DNA from: Granulicella sp. WH15
Lineage (GTDB): Bacteria > Acidobacteriota > Terriglobia > Terriglobales > Acidobacteriaceae
Length of the DNA stretch: 64,000 nt
Assembly: GCF_009914315.1 (NCBI RefSeq)
Contig: NZ_CP042596.1
Location: 4,588,001-4,652,000, forward strand
Direction of reading: 5' to 3'
Position numbers and translations under genes: made by a program. Within the stretch, counting starts at the first letter, position 1, and each line of letters opens with the position of its first letter. Below the pieces are notes generated by a model. It ran no database searches. It saw nothing but the letters and a program-made list of their open reading frames with translations, and had not been told where the DNA came from. Below are positions 1 through 7,884 of the stretch, piece after piece.

Positions 1-73
1 CCATCCCCTCGTGCTCCTCGAAGGCCAGCACGCCGTCCAGGCCAAACTCTTCATTCAGCTTCTTGATATCCAT
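1..73 (-). CDS. D-hexose-6-phosphate mutarotase-like protein, N-terminal fragment
   Basis: Only the first 24 codons lie in the window; the gene continues beyond position 1 on the minus strand. The visible start reads MDIKKLNEEFGLDGVLAFEE. This resembles the conserved N-terminus of D-hexose-6-phosphate mutarotases (YeaD-like aldose 1-epimerase family), which begin with a short helix followed by a G-V/L-x-F-E-E strand. The family interconverts the alpha and beta anomers of glucose 6-phosphate in the cytoplasm. ATG at 73 is chosen, but in-frame TTG (79) and GTG (82) codons lie just upstream. The identification rests on about 20 residues. Confidence 0.45.
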   Translation of the reverse strand, partial: MDIKKLNEEFGLDGVLAFEEHEGM

Positions 74-142
74 ATCCAACACGAGTGTAGAACGCTCCGG
101 GCGCTCCGTCGAACCGGCCCATATCCGCTTATTCTTTAATTC

Positions 143-754
143 ATGAGGACTCGTTCCGCTCTGCTCTGCCTGCTGTTCCTGCTGCTGACTGCCGCACGCC
201 CTGCCTCCGCTGTCGAGGTCAAGGTCTCGGCCCAGGCGCTGGAGCGCACGCTCATCAACCAGCTCTTCGTCGCGCCGGAGGGGCGGTACTACGTCAAGGG
301 GAATCCCACCTCTCCGTGCTTCGTCTACGCCGACCGGCCCGAGGTCTCGTTCCGCGACGACCGCGTGGTGGTGAAGGTGCACACCCGCGCCAAGCTGGGC
401 ACCAGCCTCCGCGGAGCCTGCATCGGCGTCTCGCTCCAGACCAACGCGCAGGTCTCCTTCATCCCCGAGGCTGAGGATGAGTCGGTGGGCTTCCGCGACG
501 CGAGGGTGGAGAGCTTGAGCGACGGCTCGATTCCGGGGATGAAGGAGCTGAACTTTCTGCTGATCCCGTTTCTGAGCGGCAAGCTGCCGCAGCAGATGAA
601 GGTGAACGCCGCCGAGCTGATGCGCAAGCTGCTGGTGAACTCGCAGCAACAGACCGGATATGCGTTGACGTTGAGCCGTTTGAAGCTGCACTCAATGCAG
701 GTGAACGGGCAATCGCTGGTGGTGGATATGGACGCCAACCTGGCGGTAAATTAG
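143..754 (+). CDS. Secreted or periplasmic protein of unknown function
   Basis: This 203-residue protein opens with a clear Sec signal peptide: MRTR, a leucine-rich core, then cleavage near ARPASA-VEV around residue 24. The mature part alternates hydrophobic and polar residues, as in a beta-rich fold, and has two cysteines (in TSPCF and GACIG) that could form a disulfide. The pattern recalls small lipid-binding periplasmic proteins such as the DUF1439 type, but I do not recognise the family securely. It is transcribed divergently from the mutarotase and convergently with the endonuclease gene. Its stop codon abuts a family B palindromic repeat. Confidence 0.75.
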   Translation: MRTRSALLCLLFLLLTAARPASAVEVKVSAQALERTLINQLFVAPEGRYYVKGNPTSPCFVYADRPEVSFRDDRVVVKVHTRAKLGTSLRGACIGVSLQTNAQVSFIPEAEDESVGFRDARVESLSDGSIPGMKELNFLLIPFLSGKLPQQMKVNAAELMRKLLVNSQQQTGYALTLSRLKLHSMQVNGQSLVVDMDANLAVN

Positions 755-822
755 CCTTTCACGCGAAGCGTCGAGAACCGCACGAAGTGCCGCCCGCCCG
801 GCGGGAGGGCGCTTTTGCGGTT
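752..822. repeat. Intergenic palindromic repeat, family B
   Basis: The gap between the convergent secreted-protein and endonuclease genes is filled by a family B copy: CACGCGAAGCGTCGAGAACC, then the small palindrome GCACGAAGTGC, then CGCCCGCCCGGCGGGAGGGCG. Near-identical copies lie at 20455, 26706, 28436, 31345 and 52288. The repeat starts directly at the stop codon at 752-754 and may help end transcription from both sides. Confidence 0.85.
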
Positions 823-1522
823 ATTCGACTTTCGCCTTACCCGTCGGGCATACCTGCAACAACGGACACCCCTTGCACTGCGGCTCGGCGAAGGTGCAGA
901 GCTTTTGCCCGTGCAGCTTGATGAGCGAGTGGTGCTCATCGAGCATCGCCGCGTCCCACTCCTCGGGCACCAGCCGCATCAACCGCTCTTCGGTGATCGC
1001 TGCGTCGGCGCGCGGCGTCAGCTTCAGCCGCTGGGTCACGCGCAGATGGTGCGAGTCCACGCACAGGGCACGTCGGCGCAGGGTCGAAAAGTTCACCACC
1101 GCCGCCGAGGTCTTGGGGCCGACGCCCTCGAACTGCTCCAGCCACTCGCGGATCTTGTCGGTCCGGTAGCGAGCCAGAAAGTCCAGCGTCAACGAACCAT
1201 AGCGCGCCGTAATCTGCTGCAACGCGATCTTCAGCCACGGGGCCTTGGTCTCGGGAAAGGTAACGGCGGCGATGGCCTGCTCGATCTCGGGCACCGGCGC
1301 ATCGCGCAGATCGTCCCAGCTCGCATAGCGGGCCTCGAGGTCGCGCACCACCTGGTGCGAGACCTCGGTCTTGGTCCGCGACGAGAGCAGCGAGTAGATG
1401 AACTGCTTGAGCGGGTCCCAGGGCTCGCGCGGCTTGGGCTTGCCATAGTACTCGAGCAGAAGCTGGTGGATCTCGGGCAGCCGGTGGTCGGCCGGAGACG
1501 GAAAGAGTGAAGCAGACTGCAT
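821..1522 (-). CDS. nth: Endonuclease III-like DNA glycosylase/AP lyase
   Basis: This 233-residue HhH-GPD base-excision-repair enzyme removes oxidised pyrimidines and nicks at abasic sites. The helix-hairpin-helix FEGVGPKTSAAVV (about residues 131-143) carries the catalytic lysine K137, and VDSHHLRV carries the catalytic aspartate D156. The C-terminus has the [4Fe-4S] ligand pattern C-x6-C-x2-C-x5-C at residues 209, 216, 219 and 225. The length fits the family. It starts at ATG 1522 and lies 23 bp downstream of the isoaspartyl peptidase stop, so the two may be cotranscribed. Confidence 0.9.
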   Translation of the reverse strand: MQSASLFPSPADHRLPEIHQLLLEYYGKPKPREPWDPLKQFIYSLLSSRTKTEVSHQVVRDLEARYASWDDLRDAPVPEIEQAIAAVTFPETKAPWLKIALQQITARYGSLTLDFLARYRTDKIREWLEQFEGVGPKTSAAVVNFSTLRRRALCVDSHHLRVTQRLKLTPRADAAITEERLMRLVPEEWDAAMLDEHHSLIKLHGQKLCTFAEPQCKGCPLLQVCPTGKAKVE

Positions 1523-1545
1523 CGCTTAAATCTATTCCACCCGCG

Positions 1546-2469
1546 TCAGTTCCGGGTAATTCCGATCTCGCGCCGCCCCTCGGAGGCGATGCCCCACGCC
1601 ATGCGCGGCGTGTTGTGCGCCAGCCCCAGCGACCCGTCTGGTCCCATCACGATGATGCCGCCGTGCCCGCCCAGCCGTTTGTGCAGATGCGCAATCGCGG
1701 CTTCGGCGGCCTGCTGCGGCGTGGCCCCGGCGGCGACGCGATCCACCGCCCACTTGCCCAGCACCAGCTTCATAATCGGCTCGCCCCAGCCGGTCAGTGA
1801 CGTCGCCGCCGACTCGTTATCCGCATAGCAGCCGCAGCCGATCAATGAGGAGTCGCCCACACGCCCCGGCAGCTTATCCAGCGTGCCGCCGGTCGAGGTT
1901 CCGGAGGCCAGGTTGCCGTCGGCGTCGAGCGCCGTGGCTCCCACGGTATCGTGACTGTCGAGCGGGCCAGCCATCGGCGCGCCCGTGAAGGTCGTATCGC
2001 CCAGCCCCGCGGCCTGCGCGTCGTACAGGCGCTTCTGTTCTCGCGGGATCACAAGGTCCATGTTGTCGCAGGGCCTCATGCCGTGCTGCATGGCGAACCG
2101 CTCCGCGCCCGTGCCCACGAAGTAGACGTGCGGCGACTCGTCGAGCACCAGCCGCGCCAGTTGGATCGGGTTCTTGATCCGCTCCACGCAGCCCACGCCG
2201 CCCGCGTTCAGAGACTTGCCGTCCATCATCAGGGCGTCGAGCTGTACGCGCCCGTCGCGCGTCAGGTAGGAGCCGCGCCCGGCGTCGAAGGCCTCGTCGT
2301 CTTCCATCACCGTAATTGCGGCCTGCACCGCGTCAACGGCGGAGCCACCGCGCTCCAGCACAGCCCAGCCTGCGTCCAGCGCGTTGGAGATGCCGTTCTC
2401 GTGCGCGGCGATATCGGCGTCGGGCATAGCCCAGGCGCCACCGTGGATTAAAAGTGTCGGTTTTCTCAT
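1546..2469 (-). CDS. iaaA: Isoaspartyl peptidase / L-asparaginase (Ntn hydrolase)
   Basis: A plant-type asparaginase of 307 residues that cleaves isoaspartyl dipeptides and asparagine. The family matures by autocleavage. The new N-terminal nucleophile is T175 in the motif HDTVGA, followed by TSTGGTLDKLPGRVGDSSLIG, which forms the substrate pocket. The N-terminus PTLLIHGGAWA is the standard opening of the alpha subunit. Start ATG 2469 is preferred: an in-frame ATG at 2520 would add 17 residues that read out of a repeat-like stretch (ACCAACGGGAGGACC) and do not belong to the family. Confidence 0.93.
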   Translation of the reverse strand: MRKPTLLIHGGAWAMPDADIAAHENGISNALDAGWAVLERGGSAVDAVQAAITVMEDDEAFDAGRGSYLTRDGRVQLDALMMDGKSLNAGGVGCVERIKNPIQLARLVLDESPHVYFVGTGAERFAMQHGMRPCDNMDLVIPREQKRLYDAQAAGLGDTTFTGAPMAGPLDSHDTVGATALDADGNLASGTSTGGTLDKLPGRVGDSSLIGCGCYADNESAATSLTGWGEPIMKLVLGKWAVDRVAAGATPQQAAEAAIAHLHKRLGGHGGIIVMGPDGSLGLAHNTPRMAWGIASEGRREIGITRN

Positions 2470-2494
2470 GCAGATTCGATTGTACGAGCCTCTG

Positions 2495-2566
2495 GCTGCC
2501 GACCAACGGGAGGACCACACGAAGCCGAGAACCGCACGAAGTGCTCTGGCGCGAGGACGCTTTTAA
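2495..2566. repeat. Degenerate palindromic repeat (families C and B)
   Basis: The 93-bp gap between the isoaspartyl peptidase and phosphatidyltransferase genes holds a half copy of the family C arm (CTGCCGACCAACGGGAGGAC) joined to a degenerate family B copy (GAGAACCGCACGAAGTGC followed by GAGGACGCTTTT). The stop codon of the phosphatidyltransferase gene overlaps the end of the repeat. Confidence 0.65.
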
Positions 2567-3225
2567 CGAGCCAGCAGCTTCATCCGCTCGGTCTCGTTAT
2601 AGGTGTAGCGAATCCGGTGAATGACCGTGATGGTGGAGAAAAGCGCCAGCACCCAAAGCGCGGGAGCCATCACGCCCCAGCGGTTGAAGAGCGCGCCCAG
2701 AATGACGCAGACGATCCGCTCCGGCCGCTCCATGAAGCCGACCTTGCACGATCCGATCAGCGCCTCGGCGCGGGCGCGGGTGTAGCTGACCATCAGGCTG
2801 GCCGTCATGACGAAGGCCACCAGACCGACGTAGAAGAGGCGGTTGCCGCGCGCATAAAAGACCAGCAGCCCGAAGAAGATGGCGACGTCGGAGTAGCGGT
2901 CCATCACCGAGTCGAAGAACGCGCCGAAGATGGAGACCTGGTTGGTCTGGCGGGCGACCCGGCCATCGACCATGTCGAAGAGGCCCGCGCCGATGATGAC
3001 CAGCCCGGCATAAAAGAAGTAGCGCACAGCATGGTCGCCGCGGGCGAAGCCAAAGAAGAGCGCGGCGGCGATGTTGATGACCAGCCCGATGAACGTCAGC
3101 GCATTGGGGGAGATCTTCGAGATCGCCAGTCCGTTGACGATCTTCTGCAGCAGCCAGCCGCAGGCGCGCCCGAAGGCGCTCGTCCAGGTGAGCGATCCGC
3201 CCACCGCCTCTTGTCCTGCACTCAT
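2563..3225 (-). CDS. CDP-alcohol phosphatidyltransferase family membrane protein
   Basis: A 220-residue polytopic membrane enzyme. The family signature D-x2-D-G-x2-A-R-x8-G-x3-D-x3-D is complete: D84, D87, G88, A91, R92, G101, D105, D109. It should transfer a phosphatidyl group from CDP-diacylglycerol to an alcohol acceptor at the cytoplasmic face. Several hydrophobic segments follow, including about residues 41-60, 68-83 and 112-145. The acceptor cannot be told from the motif; glycerol phosphate (PgsA), inositol phosphate and others share it. The neighbouring genes do not help, so no symbol is given. Confidence 0.85.
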   Translation of the reverse strand: MSAGQEAVGGSLTWTSAFGRACGWLLQKIVNGLAISKISPNALTFIGLVINIAAALFFGFARGDHAVRYFFYAGLVIIGAGLFDMVDGRVARQTNQVSIFGAFFDSVMDRYSDVAIFFGLLVFYARGNRLFYVGLVAFVMTASLMVSYTRARAEALIGSCKVGFMERPERIVCVILGALFNRWGVMAPALWVLALFSTITVIHRIRYTYNETERMKLLAR

Positions 3226-3323
3226 GCGCGTCCCCTCACGTGCCGCACGTAGACCCTCTCCGTTGGCTCCAGCACCCGGGCCGGGGCAGAACCGATGACG
3301 TCGTAGTGCGCGAGCACGGCAGC

Positions 3324-3830
3324 TTACTCCTTTGTTACTTCAGGCAGAGTCTTGTCTTCCGGCACCACATCGTGAATCGTGGCCAGCTTCAGAATCTCCA
3401 GCTCACGCTTGCCGTTCGGCGTAACCACCACGGCGGTATCGCCGACGAACTTGCCCAGCAGCGCGCGGCCGATGGGCGAGGTGGTCGAGATAAGCCCCTT
3501 GGTGACATCAGACTCCTCGCTGGTCACAAGCTTATAAATAATCTCTTCGTCCTTGCTCGAATCGAAGACCGTGATGGTCGATCCGAAGCCGACGCGGTCC
3601 GCCGGAATGTTGGCCAGGTTGACCATGGCCAACTCGCCCATGCGCTTCTTCAACTGTCCCAGGCGCGCGTTGACGAAGACCTGCCGCTGCTTGGCCATGT
3701 GGTACTCGGCATTCTCGCTCAGGTCGCCCAGGGCAACGGCTTTCTTGATCTCGGCGGGCAGCTCGGTGGTCAGCTCGTGCTCGAGTGCTTTGATCTCTTC
3801 CGCGAGCCGGGCTTTGATGTGTTCGGGCAT
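3324..3830 (-). CDS. greA: Transcription elongation factor GreA
   Basis: This 168-residue protein rescues backtracked RNA polymerase by stimulating transcript cleavage. The N-terminal coiled coil (about residues 1-75) includes the tip motif GDLSENAEYH, whose acidic residues reach the polymerase active site. The C-terminal FKBP-like domain includes VGFGSTITVFD and ISTTSPIGRALLGKFVGD, as in other GreA proteins. It starts at ATG 3830. A perfect TATAAT on the minus strand lies about 70 bp upstream. Confidence 0.95.
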   Translation of the reverse strand: MPEHIKARLAEEIKALEHELTTELPAEIKKAVALGDLSENAEYHMAKQRQVFVNARLGQLKKRMGELAMVNLANIPADRVGFGSTITVFDSSKDEEIIYKLVTSEESDVTKGLISTTSPIGRALLGKFVGDTAVVVTPNGKRELEILKLATIHDVVPEDKTLPEVTKE

Positions 3831-3900
3831 GATGTGAGGCCTTCCGGGGAAACTGTTACTCGACGCAGGAAGGTTCCTGGCGGAGCAGTATCAAAAGTAA

Positions 3901-3906
3901 ATTATA
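3901..3906 (-). promoter_or_regulatory. Candidate -10 box for greA
   Basis: On the minus strand this reads TATAAT, about 70 bp upstream of the greA start and inside the 121-bp greA-ruvX gap. No strong -35 hexamer lies 16-18 bp further upstream; TGGAAG is the closest. The -10 assignment is therefore suggestive only. Confidence 0.35.
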
Positions 3907-3951
3907 CGACGGTGGGATGTGGCTTCCAGTCCGCGTGTTGTACGTGCGACC

Positions 3952-4428
3952 TTAGCCGCGTTTAACCGCGTTCTCCCGGGCCTCCAGAAACGCCTGCAAA
4001 ATCAGCACCGCGGCTACCTGGTCGATGATGTTCTTGCGGCCCACTCCCTGCGCGTTCGGCGCGCGCGAGTGCCCGGCGTCGTCCAGATGGCGGTGCGCCT
4101 GGGTGGTGGTCAGGCGCTCGTCCCACAGGTGCACGGGCAGGCCGAACTCGGCGCGAACGGCCTCGGCGAAGGCCTGCGCCTTCTCGGCCTGCGGGCTCAG
4201 GTCGCCGGACATGTACAGCGGATTGCCGACCACGATCTCGGTGACCCCATGCCGCCGCAAGGTGCGGGCCAGCTCTTTCAGGTCTTTGCGCAGACCGGCT
4301 CTGTGCAGCGTAAATAACGGCTGCGCGGTGTAGCCCAGCTCGTCCGAGAGCGCCAGCCCGATCCGGCGATCGCCGACATCGAGCGCTAAAATCCTGCTCA
4401 CGCCAGCGGTTTGTGTGTCGGTACTCAT
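3952..4428 (-). CDS. ruvX: YqgF/RuvX family putative Holliday junction resolvase
   Basis: A 158-residue RNase H-fold protein. The N-terminal strand ILALDVGDRRIGLALSD carries the first catalytic aspartate. IVVGNPLYMSG and LWDERLTTTQAH are the other conserved blocks, with the second acidic residue in WDER, and a late aspartate sits in NIIDQVAAVLILQ. The family is nearly universal and is linked to 16S rRNA 5' processing (YqgF) and proposed junction resolution. The start is ATG 4428. It lies upstream of greA on the same strand with a 121-bp gap. Confidence 0.92.
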   Translation of the reverse strand: MSTDTQTAGVSRILALDVGDRRIGLALSDELGYTAQPLFTLHRAGLRKDLKELARTLRRHGVTEIVVGNPLYMSGDLSPQAEKAQAFAEAVRAEFGLPVHLWDERLTTTQAHRHLDDAGHSRAPNAQGVGRKNIIDQVAAVLILQAFLEARENAVKRG

Positions 4429-4537
4429 AAGCCGAGTCTAATGCCCGGCAACCAGCCCGGTGGGTATGGGTAGTGGGCCAGTTTGAATCCAAAAAATATC
4501 TGCTATCGCGAACGCATGGTAAGGGACATTATCATGC

Positions 4538-4663
4538 GTGAAAGAAGATGCCTCAGATTATGATTCTATTGTTCCTCGCGAGGCTGAACCCTTCGGCCTC
4601 TACCTGACCGGCGTACTTCTCGCCGCCGGTTGGATGGGGGCCAGCTTGCGAGAGCGGCGCTGA
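4538..4663 (+). CDS. Possible small ORF, 41 residues
   Basis: A GTG-started frame reads VKEDASDYDSIVPREAEPFG, then a hydrophobic stretch (LYLTGVLLAAGWMGASL), and ends with RERR. A purine-rich AAGGGA lies about 11 bp upstream. The shape, an acidic N-terminus followed by one membrane-like segment and basic residues, could be a small membrane protein. It could equally be a decayed remnant, because an ATG frame just upstream (4515) shares the same region and stops after 15 codons. I do not recognise it. Confidence 0.2.
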   Translation: MKEDASDYDSIVPREAEPFGLYLTGVLLAAGWMGASLRERR

Positions 4664-4682
4664 AAGCGCTACTGGAGCTTTC

Positions 4683-5027
4683 ATGTCAGAAAACAAGATC
4701 GCATACTTTGAACTGCCTTCTACCAACGTATCCGCATTGAAGGAGTTCTATGGACAGCTCTTTGGCTGGACTTTTCAAGACTATGGCGATGATTATGCGG
4801 CCGTAGAAAACGGCGGTCTGGAAGGTGGCTTCAACGGTGATCCGGCTAGTAAGTCTAAAGCGCCTATGGTCATCGTCGAGACCGCGGATATTAGAACAAC
4901 GCTCAAGCGAGTACAAGAAGCAGGCAGCACCATTACTATGCAAATCTTCGCGTACCCAGGAGGCCAGCGCTTCCACTTCCTCGACCCGAGCGGAAACGAG
5001 TTGGCTATATTCCAACCTGGTACGTAA
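4683..5027 (+). CDS. VOC (glyoxalase/bleomycin-resistance fold) family protein
   Basis: A 114-residue single VOC domain. It has the typical opening KIAYFELPSTNVSALKEFY, the FGWTFQDYGDDYAAV strand-turn and the closing FHFLDPSGNELAIFQ, whose final E is a usual metal ligand. Substrate is unknown; most such proteins act on small metabolites as homodimers. The base composition is visibly less GC-rich than that of the flanking genes, and a strong terminator follows directly, so it looks like an independently acquired single-gene unit. Confidence 0.85.
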   Translation: MSENKIAYFELPSTNVSALKEFYGQLFGWTFQDYGDDYAAVENGGLEGGFNGDPASKSKAPMVIVETADIRTTLKRVQEAGSTITMQIFAYPGGQRFHFLDPSGNELAIFQPGT

Positions 5028-5032
5028 TTCCT

Positions 5033-5061
5033 GAGTGGCCTCGCGAGAGGCCACTCGTTTT
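5033..5061 (+). terminator. Rho-independent terminator after the VOC gene
   Basis: A perfect 10-bp stem (GAGTGGCCTC / GAGGCCACTC) with a GCGA tetraloop is followed by GTTTT, only 6 bp after the VOC stop codon. Confidence 0.9.
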
Positions 5062-5364
5062 AGTCATTAGTCATCTTCAATGCTCTTTGGTTTCATAACC
5101 CAAAAGCTAGAGTTCACGCCACTATAAAAGACTGGGGATTTAATTTGACCCATTACCTTCCGAAAGGAAGAAGTTTTGCTGCCCTTGCTCCCAAAGTAGG
5201 TCCGGGCTTTAGCCTCGAGGTACGCTTTTCTTCAAAAGCTTTAAAGATTGACCTGCCGGACGGGCCTCCTGCACGGAGGGCGGGCGTTTACAGGCCTCTT
5301 TACTGCTTCGCGTGGTCCTCCCGTTGGACAGAATCAGAAATCTTAGCTCCCCCACATACGTAAA
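5062..5364. repeat. AT-richer spacer followed by a rearranged A+C repeat
   Basis: This 300-bp gap upstream of mltG has no convincing gene. From about 5198 it carries a rearranged repeat. The first half of the family A hairpin (GTCCGGGCTTTAG) is fused to the CTCGAGGTACGCTTT tail of the second hairpin. The block CTGCCGGACGGGCCTCCTGC, the GGCGTTTACAGGCC hairpin and TTCGCGTGGTCCTCCCGTTGG follow. An internal deletion between the two family A hairpins would explain the fusion. Confidence 0.7.
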
Positions 5365-6405
5365 ATGAACCAACCGCCATATCGGAGGGTTTGTTTGGGA
5401 TTCATCAAGTCGCTCTTTGTTCTCGTCCTGCTGGCCGCGGCAGCCATCGGCTTCTTCGTCTTCGTCCCCTACGGCCCCACACACGAGACCTTCGTCGACA
5501 TCCCCACCGGCACCGGCACCCAGGGCATCGCCGCCCGGCTCGAACACTCCGGCATCATCCGCAGCCGCTACGCCTTCGACGCGCTCCGCATCCGGCGCGG
5601 CGGTGTCCTGCACGCGGGGGAGTACCGCTTCGACCACCCCGCCCCCCTCACCGAGGTCTACGACCGCATCGACCGCGGCGACGTCTACACCCGCGCCGTC
5701 ACCATCCCCGAGGGCTACAACCTCTACGACCTCTCGGAGGCCGTAGCCGCCGCCGGTCTCGGCTCGGCGGCAGATTTCCTCGCCGCCACCCACCGCGACA
5801 CCCAGCTCATCGCCGACTGGAGCCCCCAGGCCGCCTCGCTCGAGGGCTACCTCTTCCCCGACACCTACCGCTTCTCCCGCCACGCCACCGCCGACCAGAT
5901 GGTCGCCGTCATGGTCCACCGCTTCCGCCAGCAGGCCGATTCGCTCGCCATCCCCGCCGAGCAGCGCAATGCTTCCCTCATCACGCTCGCCAGCCTGGTC
6001 GAAAAGGAGGTCCGCGTCGACTCCGAGCGACCCCTTGTTGCTGGAGTCTTCCAGAACCGCATCGCCCGCAACATGCCCCTGGCCACCGATCCGACTGTTA
6101 TCTATGCGGCCCTGCTCGACGGCCGCTGGCAGGGTCCGGGGCCAAAGACCACCATCTTCCGCAGCGATCTGGACGCGGCCTCGCCCTACAACACCTACAA
6201 GCACACCGGCCTGCCCCCCGGCCCCATCTGCAACCCCGGCCTGGCCGCCCTGAAGGCCGCGCTGCACCCCGCCCGCACCGATTACCTCTACTTTGTGGCC
6301 GACGCCGCCGGTCACAGCCGATTTTCGGCCACGCTGGAGCAGCATAACGCCAACGTCCAGGCCTACCGAAAAGCCCAAAATCAGGGCGTTCGCACGCCTT
6401 TTTAA
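5365..6405 (+). CDS. mltG: Endolytic peptidoglycan transglycosylase MltG
   Basis: A 346-residue YceG-family enzyme that cuts nascent glycan strands at the inner membrane and so sets their length. One transmembrane anchor spans about residues 14-34. A LysM-like region (about 40-110) precedes the catalytic domain. The catalytic glutamate is E213 in LASLVEKE, and PLATDPTVIYA and SPYNTYKHTGLPPGPICNPG are the other family signatures. The gene stands alone on the plus strand. Its last six codons (GVRTPF) and stop lie within the start of a dispersed repeat, so the natural C-terminus appears to have been replaced by repeat sequence. Confidence 0.95.
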   Translation: MNQPPYRRVCLGFIKSLFVLVLLAAAAIGFFVFVPYGPTHETFVDIPTGTGTQGIAARLEHSGIIRSRYAFDALRIRRGGVLHAGEYRFDHPAPLTEVYDRIDRGDVYTRAVTIPEGYNLYDLSEAVAAAGLGSAADFLAATHRDTQLIADWSPQAASLEGYLFPDTYRFSRHATADQMVAVMVHRFRQQADSLAIPAEQRNASLITLASLVEKEVRVDSERPLVAGVFQNRIARNMPLATDPTVIYAALLDGRWQGPGPKTTIFRSDLDAASPYNTYKHTGLPPGPICNPGLAALKAALHPARTDYLYFVADAAGHSRFSATLEQHNANVQAYRKAQNQGVRTPF

Positions 6406-6523
6406 AGCTTCGCGTGGTCCTCCCGCTGGTCGGAAAGAAAAATTCTCGCTGCCGACCAGCGGAAGACCCCCAGAAGATAATCCCGCCTATACCACCCCGA
6501 GAACGGTACGAAGTACCTGATTT
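6387..6523. repeat. Family C inverted repeat and family B remnant
   Basis: The repeat begins inside the mltG 3' end (GGCGTTCGCACGCCTTTTTA), continues with TTCGCGTGGTCCTCCCGCTG, and folds back on CTGCCGACCAGCGGAAGACC. It ends with GAACGGTACGAAGTACC, a family B palindrome in which the usual GCAC/GTGC arms are changed to GTAC/GTAC so that pairing is kept. Confidence 0.8.
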
Positions 6524-6816
6524 CTGTGGCTCCTCCCTAAACTCTCCGAAACGTTCGGAGGCTCAGAATCATCGAAACAGGTACGATTGAAAGATGCGCC
6601 GATCTCCGGCTGGCCAGGCAGATGCGAATTGTGCGAATTGACAGACGCACTATACGCCCGCAGGCTAGCGATCCCCGTGACTCGGCGCAAACAGGATGGA
6701 TGGATTTGATCAGTAACCAACCGAAGGAGATAGCCTGCCTCCGGCAGCCCCAGACCAGATGCAAGGTCGGCTGCCGCGATGAGCGCACTCCGAACAACCC
6801 AAAAAACACCCGGCGC
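6524..6816. other. Spacer with a short hairpin upstream of the lipoprotein gene
   Basis: No gene is supported. A 7-bp hairpin (CTCCGAA-ACG-TTCGGAG, 6544-6560) has no T tract. The lipoprotein reading frame extends upstream through this stretch to an ATG at 6622, with another ATG at 6703, but the translation there lacks any recognisable domain. It probably is leader sequence. Confidence 0.4.
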
Positions 6817-7695
6817 ATGGGAGCCTTGGCCCTGCTCTGCCTGCTGCCCCTGCTCGTCTCCACGACGGGCTGCTTCTCCGTCAAGATCAAGCCGGTGGAG
6901 AAGACCGTCGTGCTCGACAAGGCGCTCACCATCCCGCTGGAGCAGTTGCTACGCAAGATCAAGGCCGACTACGACGGCGTCCAGACCTTGAACGCGACTA
7001 TCGACATCACCGCCACCACCGGCGGCGCGCACCAGGGCGAGGTCAAGGAGATTCCCAGCTTCGCCGGATACATCTTTCTGCGCAAGCCCTCGGACCTGCG
7101 CGTGCTGCTACTGGTGCCCATCGTCCGCTCGCGCGCGCTCGACATGGTCTCGGACGGCAAGGACTTCAAGCTCCTGATCCCGCCCAAGAACCGCGCCGTC
7201 GTCGGCCCGGACGCGGTGACCACCCCGTCCACCAAGGGCTTCGAGAACCTGCGCCCGAACATCATCCGCGACGCCCTTCAGATCCCCCCGGTCGCCGCCG
7301 ACGAGTACGTCGCACTCAGCGAGTCCTCCCGCATCCTACCCTCGCCGACCAAGAAGCACGAGTCCATCGAGGAGCCGGACTACGACCTGACGGTGCTCGG
7401 CCTCAAGTCCGACCACGTGCTCGAGCGGCGGCGCGTCATCCACATCGACCGCATCAAGCTGAGACCCTACCAGCAGGACATCTACGACCCCTCCGGGCGT
7501 GTGGTCACGGTGGTCAACTACAGCCAGTACCAGGTAACGAACGGCACCGACTTCCCCATGATGATCGACATCCGCCGCCCCATCGACGAGTACACGCTGC
7601 GCATCGCCGTCACCAAGCTGGTGCTGAACGAGAAGCTCGACGACGAGCAGTTCGTGCTCAAAATCCCTGACGGGATGCCTGTACAAAAGATGTAA
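6817..7695 (+). CDS. Lipoprotein with LolA/LolB-like fold (putative)
   Basis: This is a 292-residue protein if read from ATG 6817. The N-terminus MGALALLCLLPLLVSTTGC is a lipoprotein signal with the lipidation cysteine at about residue 19, although threonine at -3 is unusual. The body has alternating strands and blocks such as LNATIDITATTGG, EIPSFAGYIFLRKPSDLRVL and FPMMIDIRRPIDEYTLRI. This pattern is typical of LolA/LolB-type outer-membrane lipoprotein-sorting folds (including DUF4292). The start is uncertain: ATG 6703 is in frame and would add 38 residues before the hydrophobic core. It stands alone between repeats. Confidence 0.7.
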   Translation: MGALALLCLLPLLVSTTGCFSVKIKPVEKTVVLDKALTIPLEQLLRKIKADYDGVQTLNATIDITATTGGAHQGEVKEIPSFAGYIFLRKPSDLRVLLLVPIVRSRALDMVSDGKDFKLLIPPKNRAVVGPDAVTTPSTKGFENLRPNIIRDALQIPPVAADEYVALSESSRILPSPTKKHESIEEPDYDLTVLGLKSDHVLERRRVIHIDRIKLRPYQQDIYDPSGRVVTVVNYSQYQVTNGTDFPMMIDIRRPIDEYTLRIAVTKLVLNEKLDDEQFVLKIPDGMPVQKM

Positions 7696-7727
7696 TTCGC
7701 AGTTTTAGTCGTTGTTTTTGCCGTTGC

Positions 7728-7882
7728 TTCTGGGGTAGGTCCGGGTTTTAACCCGGACATTCAAATCAACCACGGAAGCGGGCTTTAGCCCCCGAGGTAT
7801 GCTTTTTCCCCTCGCCACGTTTATTAGGGGGCACAGTTTGAATCGTGCTATCGCCCCAAGAACGGGACGAAGTACTCTAGAG
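7728..7882. repeat. Family A double hairpin with compensatory base changes
   Basis: The 189-bp gap holds TAGGTCCGGGTTTTAACCCG, the family A first hairpin with both arms changed (GGGT/ACCC instead of GGGC/GCCC), so pairing is preserved. The second hairpin (GCGGGCTTTAGCCCCCGAGG, then TATGCTTT) follows. A family B-like AAGAACGGGACGAAGTACT ends just before the regulator start. Confidence 0.85.
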
Positions 7883-7884
7883 CC

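Noticed and set aside
5209..6378. Long open frame antisense to mltG
   Set aside because: It is a Gly/Val/Glu-rich shadow typical of high-GC DNA; the sense frame has clear catalytic motifs.
6638..6656. Promoter-like TTGACA followed by TATACG
   Set aside because: The spacing is only 7 bp, far from the 16-18 bp needed.
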